64,000 nucleotides of DNA from Olivibacter domesticus (lineage in GTDB: Bacteria > Bacteroidota > Bacteroidia > Sphingobacteriales > Sphingobacteriaceae), in the NCBI RefSeq assembly GCF_900109575.1, contig NZ_FOAF01000004.1:1-64000 (forward strand). Direction: 5' to 3'. How positions within the stretch are numbered: the stretch's first letter is position 1; each line of letters begins with the position of its first letter. Of this stretch, positions 8,327 to 17,705 are shown piece by piece. A program made the translations under genes and the position numbers. A model generated the notes under the pieces. That model did no database searches, was not told the DNA's origin, and saw only the letters and a list, made by a program, of their open reading frames with translations.

Positions 8327-9713
8327 TCTTCACTGGATCCCAATGTATAATATTTTTTTCCTGATAACTTAAATTTGCCGCTAAAGCAGGACCTGTAGTT
8401 CTCATCGCGAATTCAGGTCCTTCATTAGCCACCCCATTTGTTCGGATAGCATTAAACCAATTATCGAAATGATCCACACGCATATCATATCCCGTTGGAG
8501 CCTGAAAAACAAGCTCTCCAACCGGTAATACTTGAGGCTTTACTTCCTTATATTTTTCATTATAAGCCTTTACAAATTCGTTCTGTGTATTTTCAGGAAA
8601 TGTACCAAAAGTGTCCCATCCACCATAACCGGGTGCTAATGGCAACTTTTTGTTCCTAATAGTCACACTGTTTCCATTTAATACCATTTCTCCTTCATTT
8701 CCAACCAGCCGCATGCTATCCCCTCCTCCAGAACCATCCACGAAATTAACACGCAGTGAAAGATTAAAAGCTGGGTGTTTATCTGTCTTTGGATAATCAA
8801 ATAATCCCAACATTAAATCGGCAACATCTCTGCCGTCCTTCCAGTAATTTAACCCTCCCGTAGCATAAATCCGTTCTGGACCAAACGAACTTGTAATGGT
8901 ATGAAGTCTTGTAAAGAGATGAACAAATAAATCTCCTGCCATACCCGTTCCATAGTCCTGATAGTTCCTCCATCTAAAAAACCGCGTCGAATCAAAAGGA
9001 AGATTCGTCACACCTCCCTGAAAAGATTTCCAATCACATGTCTGTGCGGAAGCATCAGGCGGTATTGAATATTGCCATGCTCCCTTGGCATCAAAACGAT
9101 CGGTATAAACTTCTACAAAATTTAACTGACCAATAGCGCCTGTTTCGTATAATTCTTTTGCTTTTTGTATCACGATAGAACTTGCCCACTGACTACCCAC
9201 TTGGAAAGCAAGCTTCGAGGCCTTCTGTGTGCTTATAATTTCGTCCCCTTCTTCAATCTTTTTTACCATTGGTTTTTCGCAATAAACCGCTTTTCCCTTT
9301 TTCATTGCAGCAATTGCTTGCCTTGCGTGCCAATGATCGGGTGTAGAAATGATAACGCCATCAATGGTGGGATCTTCTAAAATTTCTTCGTAATTACGTG
9401 TAGTCTTTATATCAGTACCATATAATTCTTTCAACCGCTGTAAATGACCATCATAGCAGTCTGCCCCACTAACCAATTCTATTCCCTCTCTACTTAAGGC
9501 CGCTTTCAAATTCCCAAAGCCCATAATACCTAAACCTATAGACGCGATGTTAATTCGATCGTTGGCGGGCACCTTACTTCTGCGTTTTAATATTTGTACA
9601 CCCTTATCTTTAACATTTGCAGCCTCTGCGATAATTGTAGGTGCTGCTATTGCGAAAAGTGTTGAACCGCCTAATTTTTTGATAAACTTCCTACGTGAAT
9701 GATCGTTTGCCAT
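8304..9713 (-). CDS. Tat-exported Gfo/Idh/MocA-family oxidoreductase
   Basis: NAD(P)-dependent oxidoreductase-fold protein. The chosen start at 9713 (MANDHSRRKF) puts a twin-arginine signal, SRRKFIKKLG plus a hydrophobic stretch, at the N-terminus; an in-frame ATG at 9767 would leave it internal. The Rossmann motif GLGIMGFGN follows near residue 60, and the family hallmark CEKP appears in KAVYCEKPMVKK. The C-terminal half is the usual alpha/beta substrate domain. It is the last gene of the kinase/SusCD/Asp-box operon. Exported members of this family include GH109 glycosidases and 3-keto-glycoside-forming dehydrogenases, so action on a glycoside in the periplasm is plausible. The substrate is unknown. 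Confidence 0.85.
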   Translation of the reverse strand: MANDHSRRKFIKKLGGSTLFAIAAPTIIAEAANVKDKGVQILKRRSKVPANDRINIASIGLGIMGFGNLKAALSREGIELVSGADCYDGHLQRLKELYGTDIKTTRNYEEILEDPTIDGVIISTPDHWHARQAIAAMKKGKAVYCEKPMVKKIEEGDEIISTQKASKLAFQVGSQWASSIVIQKAKELYETGAIGQLNFVEVYTDRFDAKGAWQYSIPPDASAQTCDWKSFQGGVTNLPFDSTRFFRWRNYQDYGTGMAGDLFVHLFTRLHTITSSFGPERIYATGGLNYWKDGRDVADLMLGLFDYPKTDKHPAFNLSLRVNFVDGSGGGDSMRLVGNEGEMVLNGNSVTIRNKKLPLAPGYGGWDTFGTFPENTQNEFVKAYNEKYKEVKPQVLPVGELVFQAPTGYDMRVDHFDNWFNAIRTNGVANEGPEFAMRTTGPALAANLSYQEKNIIHWDPVKIRRKQSS

Positions 9714-9794
9714 CTTAAAACGTGCTTTTTTCTTTAAAAATAGCCTAAAGCTAAGAATATTTATCAAAAAATTGAATCAATAACACATAAATTA

Positions 9795-10934
9795 CTATTC
9801 CGATAGTAGTCTTCCTTTAATCATCCAAACTTCAGTCTTCCCATCGCTGTATGCGTTTGTACTTGTTAATGCAACGATCTTATCATCTGGTGTAACCATT
9901 AAACTATTCCACAGCGCAAACTTCCCTTCAGGAATCTTAAACGGCACCGATTTACTATCAAAATGCTGCCCTTTATCATCTCCTATTACAACTTTCATAT
10001 CAGCATACTTCATTTTATTTCTACGTCCCTCCGTACCTTGATAAGAAAGGAGCACTTCTCCATTCTTTAGCCTACATAAATATGGCGCTCCCGCATAAAT
10101 AGAATCAGGTATTGGTTCTTTCAAAGCATAATTTCTCCGATCACTACCGGCATCAATAGTATTCCCCCATGTTTCCCCTGACAGGCTTTGAAGAATATAA
10201 GGTTTAAAATTTTTATTCCCGTTGTCCTCGATAGCGAGTAACACTTTTTTATCTGGTAACAATAGAGGGACGGGCATTCCATCTCTACTGCCGCTTCTGA
10301 ATGAAATTATCTGGGGCATCTTGGTCCAAGTAACCCCATTATCAAAAGATTTTAGCATAGAAATATTCTGCTCTTCAGACCTGGTATATATTCCCTCGTT
10401 CGCAAAAAAGAGTTGTATCTCTCCACTTGGTAATTGCAAAGCAACTGGCTCCCAGCAACCATTCTTAAACTCATTTCCTGCTTCATACAGCACTTTTTCA
10501 TTTTTCCACGTGAGACCACCGTCGTAGCTTTTTTTTGTTTTTATGGCAAAATAATATTGCTTTCCTGTCACCGTTGGCCTTAAGTTGTACATTAATAAAA
10601 TCGACCCATCTTTTGTCTCTAGCAATTCAGGCACAGCCATATTAATTTCTTTGGTCTTTCGTGCAGCCACGAGGGGCGAGCTCCAAGTAACACCGGCATC
10701 TTTACTCTTAACAACAATGATACTGCCGTCGGCTTCATATACACACAGCCAAGAACCATCCTTTAGCACCTTCATCCGTGCATAACCACAATAGCGCATA
10801 CCATCATGAGAGGAAGAAATTTTCTGTAGCGACTGTTGATCCCACTCAATCTTCTTTTGTGCAAAACTTTCACAAAAGGAAATGAACAAGAAATAAAAGA
10901 AGAAAAGGGCTATCTTTCCGTTATCCTGCATCAT
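9795..10934 (-). CDS. Secreted Asp-box (BNR) propeller protein, sialidase-like glycosidase
   Basis: 379-residue exported protein with a signal peptide ending at about residue 25 (FCESFAQ). At least three Asp-box motifs are visible: SKDAGVTW, SYDGGLTW and SFDNGVTW. This indicates a six-bladed sialidase-type propeller. The RIP motif and the full arginine triad of true exo-sialidases are not obvious, so it is more likely an enzyme of another propeller specificity (GH93-like or unassigned). Its start overlaps the stop of the next upstream propeller gene by 4 bases, which suggests translational coupling. Placement between SusCD and a Tat-exported oxidoreductase supports a role in glycan processing. 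The substrate is unknown. Confidence 0.72.
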   Translation of the reverse strand: MMQDNGKIALFFFYFLFISFCESFAQKKIEWDQQSLQKISSSHDGMRYCGYARMKVLKDGSWLCVYEADGSIIVVKSKDAGVTWSSPLVAARKTKEINMAVPELLETKDGSILLMYNLRPTVTGKQYYFAIKTKKSYDGGLTWKNEKVLYEAGNEFKNGCWEPVALQLPSGEIQLFFANEGIYTRSEEQNISMLKSFDNGVTWTKMPQIISFRSGSRDGMPVPLLLPDKKVLLAIEDNGNKNFKPYILQSLSGETWGNTIDAGSDRRNYALKEPIPDSIYAGAPYLCRLKNGEVLLSYQGTEGRRNKMKYADMKVVIGDDKGQHFDSKSVPFKIPEGKFALWNSLMVTPDDKIVALTSTNAYSDGKTEVWMIKGRLLSE

Positions 10935-12079
10935 TTCATTATTTTTCCAAAACGCACCTGAATGTTATTACCTCCAATTTCACGGGGCACACTATTCACT
11001 ACGCCAACTTCCTTCTCATTTATCTGATAGATAGATGGCCACAATGTTTTGTCCCAAGCGGAGTTTATCAGTTGCCAGGTCTTGCCAAAGTCATTACTAA
11101 CTGACATATTACTTTTATTGGAGGTTACCAGCAGGCGACCGTCATTTAACGAGAATAAATATGGCCCACCTAGCTGTTCAGGAATTTGATTGCCAAAACC
11201 CTTCGGCCATTGAATACCATCTTCACTTATTTTATAATAGATGTTGCACTTTTCTGGTCCGCAGATCTCATAAACCACCATAAATTTTCCATTTTTCATT
11301 CTTGTCCAAACAGGCATACCGGGTCTTGAAGACCGATGATTATCATCATACACAACTTTTATTTCTTTACCCCATGAAGAACCATTATCGTCGGAAATTT
11401 TTTGCGAAATAATTTGGCTATAGCCCGGATTTAGCTTTGCATACTTTTCATTCGCATACATGACAGCGATGCGTCCATCATCTAAAAAAACCATATGGGG
11501 CTCATATACACCTTGGTCGGGATTACCCAACTCACCTACGCCTCCTTCATGACGATCGATCTCGCTAAGCAACTTCCAATTTCCGCCTTGATCGTCGCTA
11601 AAGTACACCGGCAACTTATAGGACTCCTGCCATCTTACCGAACGGCATGCCAGTAAGATCGCCCCGTCTTTTCGTTGGATCATTTGAGCATTATCTAGAT
11701 CCCTTCCGGGATCTTTAATGCGGCCAACAGATTGCCATGTTCTGCCCTCATCAGCACTTTTAGCGACTTCAAGTTCCAAACCACCATTTGCATCGCGCTG
11801 ATATCCATTAGTTAAAGAAACAGTATAGGCCGCCAACCACTCACCCGTTTTAAGCTTAAGTAAACGCCCATATTGCGCACCATATTTTCCTGACGATCGC
11901 AATACCGTTCCGCCAACCTCCACTACCGTCCCTTTATCTTTAAAAACAGCGACCTCTCTGATTACCACACGTTTTCCCCATTCCACTACCGTACTGTCTC
12001 GGAAGGCCAGCAATACATTCAAGAAAAACAATACCGAGCTACCACTAATACCAAGGACGAGCCATCTGTTTTTTCTCAT
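10931..12079 (-). CDS. Membrane-anchored or secreted Asp-box (BNR) propeller protein
   Basis: 382-residue protein with an N-terminal hydrophobic segment (about residues 6-27) that serves as signal peptide or anchor. Four Asp-box motifs are seen: SADEGRTW, SDDQGGNW, SDDNGSSW and SNDFGKTW. The fold is therefore a sialidase-like propeller. As in its downstream neighbour, no clear RIP motif is present, so the sialidase name is structural only. The stop overlaps the next gene's start by 4 bases. The gap to susD upstream is 13 bases, so the two propellers are part of the SusCD operon. The two proteins are clearly different and may cut different linkages of one glycan. Confidence 0.7.
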   Translation of the reverse strand: MRKNRWLVLGISGSSVLFFLNVLLAFRDSTVVEWGKRVVIREVAVFKDKGTVVEVGGTVLRSSGKYGAQYGRLLKLKTGEWLAAYTVSLTNGYQRDANGGLELEVAKSADEGRTWQSVGRIKDPGRDLDNAQMIQRKDGAILLACRSVRWQESYKLPVYFSDDQGGNWKLLSEIDRHEGGVGELGNPDQGVYEPHMVFLDDGRIAVMYANEKYAKLNPGYSQIISQKISDDNGSSWGKEIKVVYDDNHRSSRPGMPVWTRMKNGKFMVVYEICGPEKCNIYYKISEDGIQWPKGFGNQIPEQLGGPYLFSLNDGRLLVTSNKSNMSVSNDFGKTWQLINSAWDKTLWPSIYQINEKEVGVVNSVPREIGGNNIQVRFGKIMK

Positions 12080-12092
12080 ATTAAGAAGCTGT

Positions 12093-13628
12093 TTAATAGC
12101 CGGAATTTTGCTTTAAATTTGGATTGTTTAATACCTCTATCTGTGGCAACGGTAAGCGGATATGTTTGCCAACCACGAAATTTTTGAAATCTGGATCTCT
12201 TTCCGCCACGGCTTGTACCTTTCCGGCGTCATCCAAATCACCCCAGCGTTTAAGATCTGCCCATCGCACACTTTCTCCGCATAACTCAAGTTCTCTTTCT
12301 ACTTTGAGCCTTTCTCTAAATGCATCTTGACCCAACAAAGCCTCCGCATGATTAACCGCCAACGCAGGCATTCCTACTCGATTTCTTACTTGATCAACAT
12401 ACTGTACAGCGTCAGCCGTGTTGCCAAGTTCATTTAACACTTCTGCATATAGGAGAAGAATGTCAGCGAAACGAACAAGTCGGAAATTATTTTGCGCGTA
12501 GTAATCCTCATTATTCCGAAAATAATCACGTGCATATTTCCTAAACCAAGCTTCATCAGCATCCCAATCCCAACTCCTTCCATAAATCTTATCACCAAAA
12601 TCAGCTTCTAAGGCCGGATAAAACAAGGTATAACGAAGCCTCGGATCCAGGTTTCCATCAACAGTATTTTCTTTTTTAAACTCGCCCACTATCCAATATC
12701 TTGCCTGGCCATCTGACCAACCGATGCTTCTCGGTGCAAAGAATTGAGCACGCTGGCTACTCATTATCTGGCTTGGCCCATCAGCATCTTCCGGCGTTTT
12801 ATTTACATCTGAAAACTGAATTTCAAATACCGATTCACTATTATTCTCATTTGTATGCGTGAAATTATCTTGATAATTGGACACCAAACTATATCGGCCT
12901 GCTCCTTCACCCGTAAAGAAATAATCTAGTGCAATCTTGGCTTCAGCCCACTTATGCTGCTGCATATACATCCGCGCCAGATAGGCATTTACCGAACCCT
13001 TATTAGGTCGTCCTAAATTTGCATCATCCCATGCAACAGGAAGCACTTCCAATGCCTCTTTCAGATCTTTCTCAATCTGGGCCCATACTTCCGGCAAAGT
13101 GCTTTGCAAAGGCAAATCATCAGGTTGGGAAGATTTTAACACCAGCGGCACATTTTCCCAAAGTAAGGCAGCGTAATAATAATGGAGCGCTCGGAGAAAC
13201 TTAGCCTGCCCTAGAATTTTATCTTTGTCTTCCTGATTCGCAAATTCAATATTGGGCACATTGTCTAACACCTGATTACACCTAAATATAGCTTTATAGG
13301 TATCTTTCCAAGTAAAGACATTCCCTTCACCAAAATTATAATTCACATACTGAAAACGCGTCCAATCACCCAATTCTACCCAAGGACTTTTACTAAACCC
13401 TTCGTCAGACGTTAAATCCAAACGAAAATAAATCCATCGAGACCATAAGGCCGGCTTGTAAAACATGGCATAAATAGCGTTAACGCCACGTTGGGCATCA
13501 TCTTCCGTTTTCCAGAACACATCCGTCGTCGGTGTGTTTGGATTTTCGATATTTAGGAGATCCTTTTTACAGCCAGTGCATAGGGTAAAAAAGGAAATTA
13601 TTATTATATAGTGCAAATTACGTCTCAT
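12093..13628 (-). CDS. SusD/RagB-family outer-membrane glycan-binding lipoprotein
   Basis: Surface lipoprotein that caps a SusC transporter and binds the incoming oligosaccharide. I chose the start at 13628 (MRRNLHYI), which gives a clean lipoprotein signal with lipobox CTGC; an upstream ATG at 13658 would overlap susC. The SusD-like N-terminal helical region (KDLLNIENPNTPTTDVFWKTEDDAQRGVNAIY-type) and the C-terminal RagB domain with FRERLKVERELELCGESVRWADLKRWG are both visible. It lies 19 bases after susC and is followed by the two propeller genes, so all are one transcription unit. Confidence 0.93.
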   Translation of the reverse strand: MRRNLHYIIIISFFTLCTGCKKDLLNIENPNTPTTDVFWKTEDDAQRGVNAIYAMFYKPALWSRWIYFRLDLTSDEGFSKSPWVELGDWTRFQYVNYNFGEGNVFTWKDTYKAIFRCNQVLDNVPNIEFANQEDKDKILGQAKFLRALHYYYAALLWENVPLVLKSSQPDDLPLQSTLPEVWAQIEKDLKEALEVLPVAWDDANLGRPNKGSVNAYLARMYMQQHKWAEAKIALDYFFTGEGAGRYSLVSNYQDNFTHTNENNSESVFEIQFSDVNKTPEDADGPSQIMSSQRAQFFAPRSIGWSDGQARYWIVGEFKKENTVDGNLDPRLRYTLFYPALEADFGDKIYGRSWDWDADEAWFRKYARDYFRNNEDYYAQNNFRLVRFADILLLYAEVLNELGNTADAVQYVDQVRNRVGMPALAVNHAEALLGQDAFRERLKVERELELCGESVRWADLKRWGDLDDAGKVQAVAERDPDFKNFVVGKHIRLPLPQIEVLNNPNLKQNSGY

Positions 13629-13647
13629 CTGTTTTATCCTTATGTAA

Positions 13648-16600
13648 TTAAAAACCAAACTGCAATCCCAATGAATAAGTCTTTAGGCTTGGATAACTAA
13701 AATTATCAAAACCACGTTCGTATATGTTGGTATTATTGAACTCCGGGTCGAGTCCCTTATAGCCAGTGAAAGTCAATAGATTTTGTCCCGATAGGGTCAC
13801 CTGTCCACTCTGAAAACCAACCCGTTTTAACCAACTCTCCGGAAGTGTATATGATAAACTAAGGTATTTCAACCGCATAAAACTACCGCTTTCCAACCAG
13901 CGATCGGTATCACCACGTGAGTTGAGTGTAGAGCCATAGTACATTCTTGGCACATCGGTATTCGGATTTTCAGGCGTCCATGGTTGTATACCTGCCCGAT
14001 AATTTGAGTTATCATCAAAACGGTCAACCAAGCTATGGTAACCATTGTAAACCGTAGCACCGAAAGCTCCAAACCAGTTCATTGTAAGTGAAAAATTCTT
14101 ATAGGACGCACCTAAATTAAGGCCCAATTCAACGTCTGCCCAAGGAGAGCCAACTACTACTTTATCATCGTTTGTAATCTGTCCATCGCCATTATTATCT
14201 TTAAACCGTATATCACCAGGTTTGGCCGAAGACTGTATAACCGTTCCCTCTGCGTTCTTGTAATTGTCAACTTCTTCCTGTGACTGGAAAAGCCCATCCG
14301 TTTGCAAAACGTACCACATACCCGCAGGCTGGCCAACCTGAGTTACCGTGTTTCCTACAAAAATATTGTTTCGACCATAACCTAAGCTCGTCACTTTGTT
14401 CTTAAGCGTTGTAATATTCGTATTTACATAGTATTTAAACTCGCGACTACTTTCGTTATAGCCTAAAGAAAGCTCAAAGCCAGTATTTTTAAGACTCGCG
14501 GCATTCGCTATGGGTGGTCTACCATCATGCCCTGTTGTCAATGCAATAGGCATCGCGGTTAATACATCTTTTGTATCGGCAATAAAATATTCAGCCGTTA
14601 GCGTGATTTTATTATCGAACAAGGTTGCATCGATCCCGAAGTTCTTTTGTGTCAATGTTTCCCATCGAAGGTTCGGATTAACCAGCGCCACCTGGGTTGC
14701 ACCCGGATAGATTAACTGATCTTTGCCCATAGCAATGGTTGAAAAGGTGTTAATAACCGCAAGGTAATCCCAGTAATTCGCGCTACTGTTTCCAACTTGA
14801 TCTGCACTTGTAGTGCTATTCCCAAGCCTTCCGTAACTAGCTCTTAGCTTAAGGTCGTTGATCCAATTTTTCTGAAAGAATTTTTCATTGCTGATTCTCC
14901 AGGCACCTGATATAGAGGGAAAGTTTCCCCATTGATTGGACCGACCTAAACGTGAGCTCCCATCACGACGGATAACTGCATTCAATAGATAACGATTGTC
15001 ATAACTATATTCAATACGTCCCAAATAAGATAAAATAATAGCTTCTTGTCGGTAACCTCCTGCTTGAGGCTCATTCCCCTGGTCCAACTCGCTATAATAG
15101 CCGCCTTTTCCATCCGGAACCAAGTTTCTTTTCATACCCGATATGCGCGCGTAAAGATCCCGCTGATAGGTCTGACCTACTACCGCGTTGACAGCATGCT
15201 TCCCGAACTCTTTATTAAATGACAAGGTATTTTCAATTAATAGCGATTGAAAACGTGCTCGATTTTCGTCGGCAATTGATGGTTGAAACTCTTGGTTTAA
15301 TGACCAATTACCCTCTTTTCTCAGATGGGCATAGTGGTCGCTACTGGTTTCATAGCCCATATTAAATCGATACTTAAGAAACTCAACCGGCTTAAGTTCC
15401 GACCAGACATTCCCCCTTATTCGTAGATTCTCGTTATAACTATCATTTAGATCCGCTATTGCGACCGGATTACTACCAAAAGTTCGCGCTCTTCTTTCGT
15501 TTCCATAACCATAGCCGCCTGGATTAGCAGCATCATAAACTGGTATTGTTGGCAAAAGCCGTACGACATCCGCAATGGGATTGCCAGATATTTCGTCGGC
15601 TTTTCCATTGCTAATGGCTAGATTTTCACCGATACTAAAAATACCTTTTGTACCTTGGGTATTGACCCTAAAACTAATCCGATCAAACCCTGTGCTGATG
15701 ACTGTCCCGTCATTTTTGAAATAATTCCCGGACACTAGATAATTACCGCTCTCTCCACCGCCCGAGAAAGTCAAGTTCAAATCTTGCATGTTCCCCGTGC
15801 GGAAAGCCGCGTCTTGCCAATCAGTGTTTTGACTTAAATCCAAATCTTGCCGTGCCGCCCCCGCATTGTCATAGGCCATGTAATTGAGCCGCGCAAATTC
15901 TTCTGTTTGCGCCAATTTGTAGCGCGGTGTAGTTTGCATACTGGTGGTTCCCGAGAACTGCACTTTCATTGGTCCTTTTGCACCTTTCTTCGTAGTAATG
16001 ATAATGACACCATTTGCTGCCCTAGACCCATAAATAGCCGCAGCTGAGGCATCTTTCAAAATTTGAACCGATTCGACATCGTTAGGATTAAAATCCCGAT
16101 TGGCAGTCGTAATCATACCATCAATAACATAAAGCGGATTCGTACCACTCAAGTTTTTCAATCCTCGGATTTCCACCCTTGCCTCTGAGCCGGGCCTTCC
16201 TCCTCCACGCACCTTCACCCCCGAAGCCAAGCCTTGTAAGGCCTCGCCCATGGTGGTTACCTGCCGCTTCGTTAATTCGGATGTCTTGACGACAGACACC
16301 GCTCCCGTAAGGTCTTTTTTCTGCTGGGTTCCATAACCTACAACCACCACTTCATCCAATGCATTTTCTACCGGATGAAGGGCCACATCCAACGTGGTTC
16401 TACCCTGAACATTAATTTCTTGCGTAACATAGCTTACGTAAGAAAACACGAGTACTGCCGTTGCGTTTGGAACGGTAATTTGATACCGTCCATTCTGATC
16501 GGTAGAAACTCCCGTATTTGTATTTTGTATCTTAATACTAACAGCGGGCATCGGCGCCCCTGTTTCATCTTTGACTAAACCACTAATGGTGGTCTGAGCG

Positions 16601-16692
16601 TGTAAGGACGTTATAAGGAAGAAAAAAAAGAAAATTGTCGTTATAATCCCTTGCAAAACTCGATTTGCCGCAAACAATTGAATACCTCTCAT
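13648..16692 (-). CDS. SusC/RagA TonB-dependent outer-membrane transporter
   Basis: TonB-dependent barrel, 1014 residues, importing oligosaccharides with its SusD partner. In order: signal peptide (about 1-32, ending SLHAQ), a carboxypeptidase-D regulatory-like domain (about 35-115, ISGLVKDETGAPMPAVSIKI), the SusC hallmark DEVVVVGYGTQQKKDLTGAVS near residue 115, a plug domain with IRGLKNLSGTNPLYVIDGM and NDVESVQILKDASAAAIYGSRAANGV, then the barrel ending in LQFGF. It starts 209 bases downstream of the response-regulator gene and has its own candidate -7 box at 16743-16750. The regulator pair just upstream is its likely activator. Confidence 0.95.
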   Translation of the reverse strand: MRGIQLFAANRVLQGIITTIFFFFFLITSLHAQTTISGLVKDETGAPMPAVSIKIQNTNTGVSTDQNGRYQITVPNATAVLVFSYVSYVTQEINVQGRTTLDVALHPVENALDEVVVVGYGTQQKKDLTGAVSVVKTSELTKRQVTTMGEALQGLASGVKVRGGGRPGSEARVEIRGLKNLSGTNPLYVIDGMITTANRDFNPNDVESVQILKDASAAAIYGSRAANGVIIITTKKGAKGPMKVQFSGTTSMQTTPRYKLAQTEEFARLNYMAYDNAGAARQDLDLSQNTDWQDAAFRTGNMQDLNLTFSGGGESGNYLVSGNYFKNDGTVISTGFDRISFRVNTQGTKGIFSIGENLAISNGKADEISGNPIADVVRLLPTIPVYDAANPGGYGYGNERRARTFGSNPVAIADLNDSYNENLRIRGNVWSELKPVEFLKYRFNMGYETSSDHYAHLRKEGNWSLNQEFQPSIADENRARFQSLLIENTLSFNKEFGKHAVNAVVGQTYQRDLYARISGMKRNLVPDGKGGYYSELDQGNEPQAGGYRQEAIILSYLGRIEYSYDNRYLLNAVIRRDGSSRLGRSNQWGNFPSISGAWRISNEKFFQKNWINDLKLRASYGRLGNSTTSADQVGNSSANYWDYLAVINTFSTIAMGKDQLIYPGATQVALVNPNLRWETLTQKNFGIDATLFDNKITLTAEYFIADTKDVLTAMPIALTTGHDGRPPIANAASLKNTGFELSLGYNESSREFKYYVNTNITTLKNKVTSLGYGRNNIFVGNTVTQVGQPAGMWYVLQTDGLFQSQEEVDNYKNAEGTVIQSSAKPGDIRFKDNNGDGQITNDDKVVVGSPWADVELGLNLGASYKNFSLTMNWFGAFGATVYNGYHSLVDRFDDNSNYRAGIQPWTPENPNTDVPRMYYGSTLNSRGDTDRWLESGSFMRLKYLSLSYTLPESWLKRVGFQSGQVTLSGQNLLTFTGYKGLDPEFNNTNIYERGFDNFSYPSLKTYSLGLQFGF

Positions 16693-16742
16693 AGAATCTA
16701 TTGGTTAGTTATATTAAGAGCGAAGAGCTCCTATAATAGAAT

Positions 16743-16750
16743 CAAAGGTA
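16743..16750 (-). promoter_or_regulatory. Candidate -7 promoter box for susC
   Basis: On the minus strand this reads TACCTTTG, an exact TAnnTTTG match, 50 bases upstream of the susC start. No good -33 element is seen 19-21 bases further up, which would fit a promoter needing an activator such as the adjacent AraC-type regulator. The rest of 16693-16901 holds no gene. Confidence 0.5.
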
Positions 16751-16901
16751 GTAGTAGAATACGAAGGGAAGCTAAACGTAAAGTATCAATATTTCGCTGT
16801 TTTGTATCGTAAATAATACAAAGAACATTTTGTACGTTCTTCTGCTTAATACAATAAAAGCAAGAAGTCCAAAAAATAACAGAACGGAATATGATGACTT
16901 T

Positions 16902-17696
16902 TTATTTTTTCAAAACATCAATATATTCGGAAGGAGACATTCCAAATTGTTTGTGGAAATTTCTGCCGAAATGCGTTTGAGAACTATACCCAACCATTTC
17001 AGCTATTTCATAAATTTTAAAACATCCTTCGGCCAGTAATTCTGCAGCTTTCTTTAAACGAGCAATATTGATTAGCTCATTTGGTGTTAAATCAGAAATG
17101 GCCTTTATTTTTCTATACAAAGTTGGTCTACTCATGCACATTAATTCCGCCAAATGTTCTACATCCAAATTTGGATTATCCAATTTCATCTGAATAAGGT
17201 TATCCAGTTTCTCTAAAAAGAGCTCGTCAGCCCTTGAATGAGCCATCGTTTTGATATGTACTAGGGGTGATGAAGCGAAATACTCTCTTATCTTATTACG
17301 ATTAGCAAGCAGGTTCGCTATTTGTACCTGTAAATATTGTGGGGAAAAGGGTTTTTCAACATACGCATCTGCTCCAAATTCCAAACCCAAAATTTTGGAC
17401 TGTAACGTGTTTTTCGCCGTAAGTAAAATCACCGGTATATGACAATATTCTACATTAGATTTAATTGCTTCGCACAAAGCGTATCCATCCATAACGGGCA
17501 TCATGATATCGCTAATAATGAGCTGTATAGCTTCATCAGCCAGCCTACTCAAAGCTTCTTTCCCATCATAAGCCGTAAAAACGTTGTATTGTTCGTGAAG
17601 ATCATCCGCTAAAAAATCTAAAATTTCACTATGATCATCTACTAAAAGCACACAGGGTTTGTTGTTGCTAGATATTTGCGTTGAGGTCATCATCAT
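16902..17696 (-). CDS. Response regulator with AraC-type DNA-binding domain (C-terminal half of a split HTCS)
   Basis: 264-residue cytoplasmic regulator. The receiver domain (about 14-130) has LLVDD, phospho-acceptor D63 in ISDIMMPVMDG, the LLTAK threonine and VEKPF lysine. An AraC-type double helix-turn-helix (about 165-262) includes MSRPTLYRKI, IARLKKAAELL and GYSSQTHFGRNFHKQFGMSPSEY. This is the domain pair that normally ends a one-piece hybrid two-component system. It lies in the same reading frame as the upstream kinase, separated only by one TAA and three sense codons, and starts with three consecutive ATGs. It is expected to activate the susC operon directly downstream. Confidence 0.92.
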   Translation of the reverse strand: MMMTSTQISSNNKPCVLLVDDHSEILDFLADDLHEQYNVFTAYDGKEALSRLADEAIQLIISDIMMPVMDGYALCEAIKSNVEYCHIPVILLTAKNTLQSKILGLEFGADAYVEKPFSPQYLQVQIANLLANRNKIREYFASSPLVHIKTMAHSRADELFLEKLDNLIQMKLDNPNLDVEHLAELMCMSRPTLYRKIKAISDLTPNELINIARLKKAAELLAEGCFKIYEIAEMVGYSSQTHFGRNFHKQFGMSPSEYIDVLKK

Positions 17697-17705
17697 TCGA
17701 ATTTG

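Noticed and set aside
9795-12079. True exo-sialidases (GH33)
   Set aside because: Asp-boxes are present, but I could not find the RIP motif or the arginine triad, and no sialic acid transport or lyase genes (nanA, nanT) are nearby.
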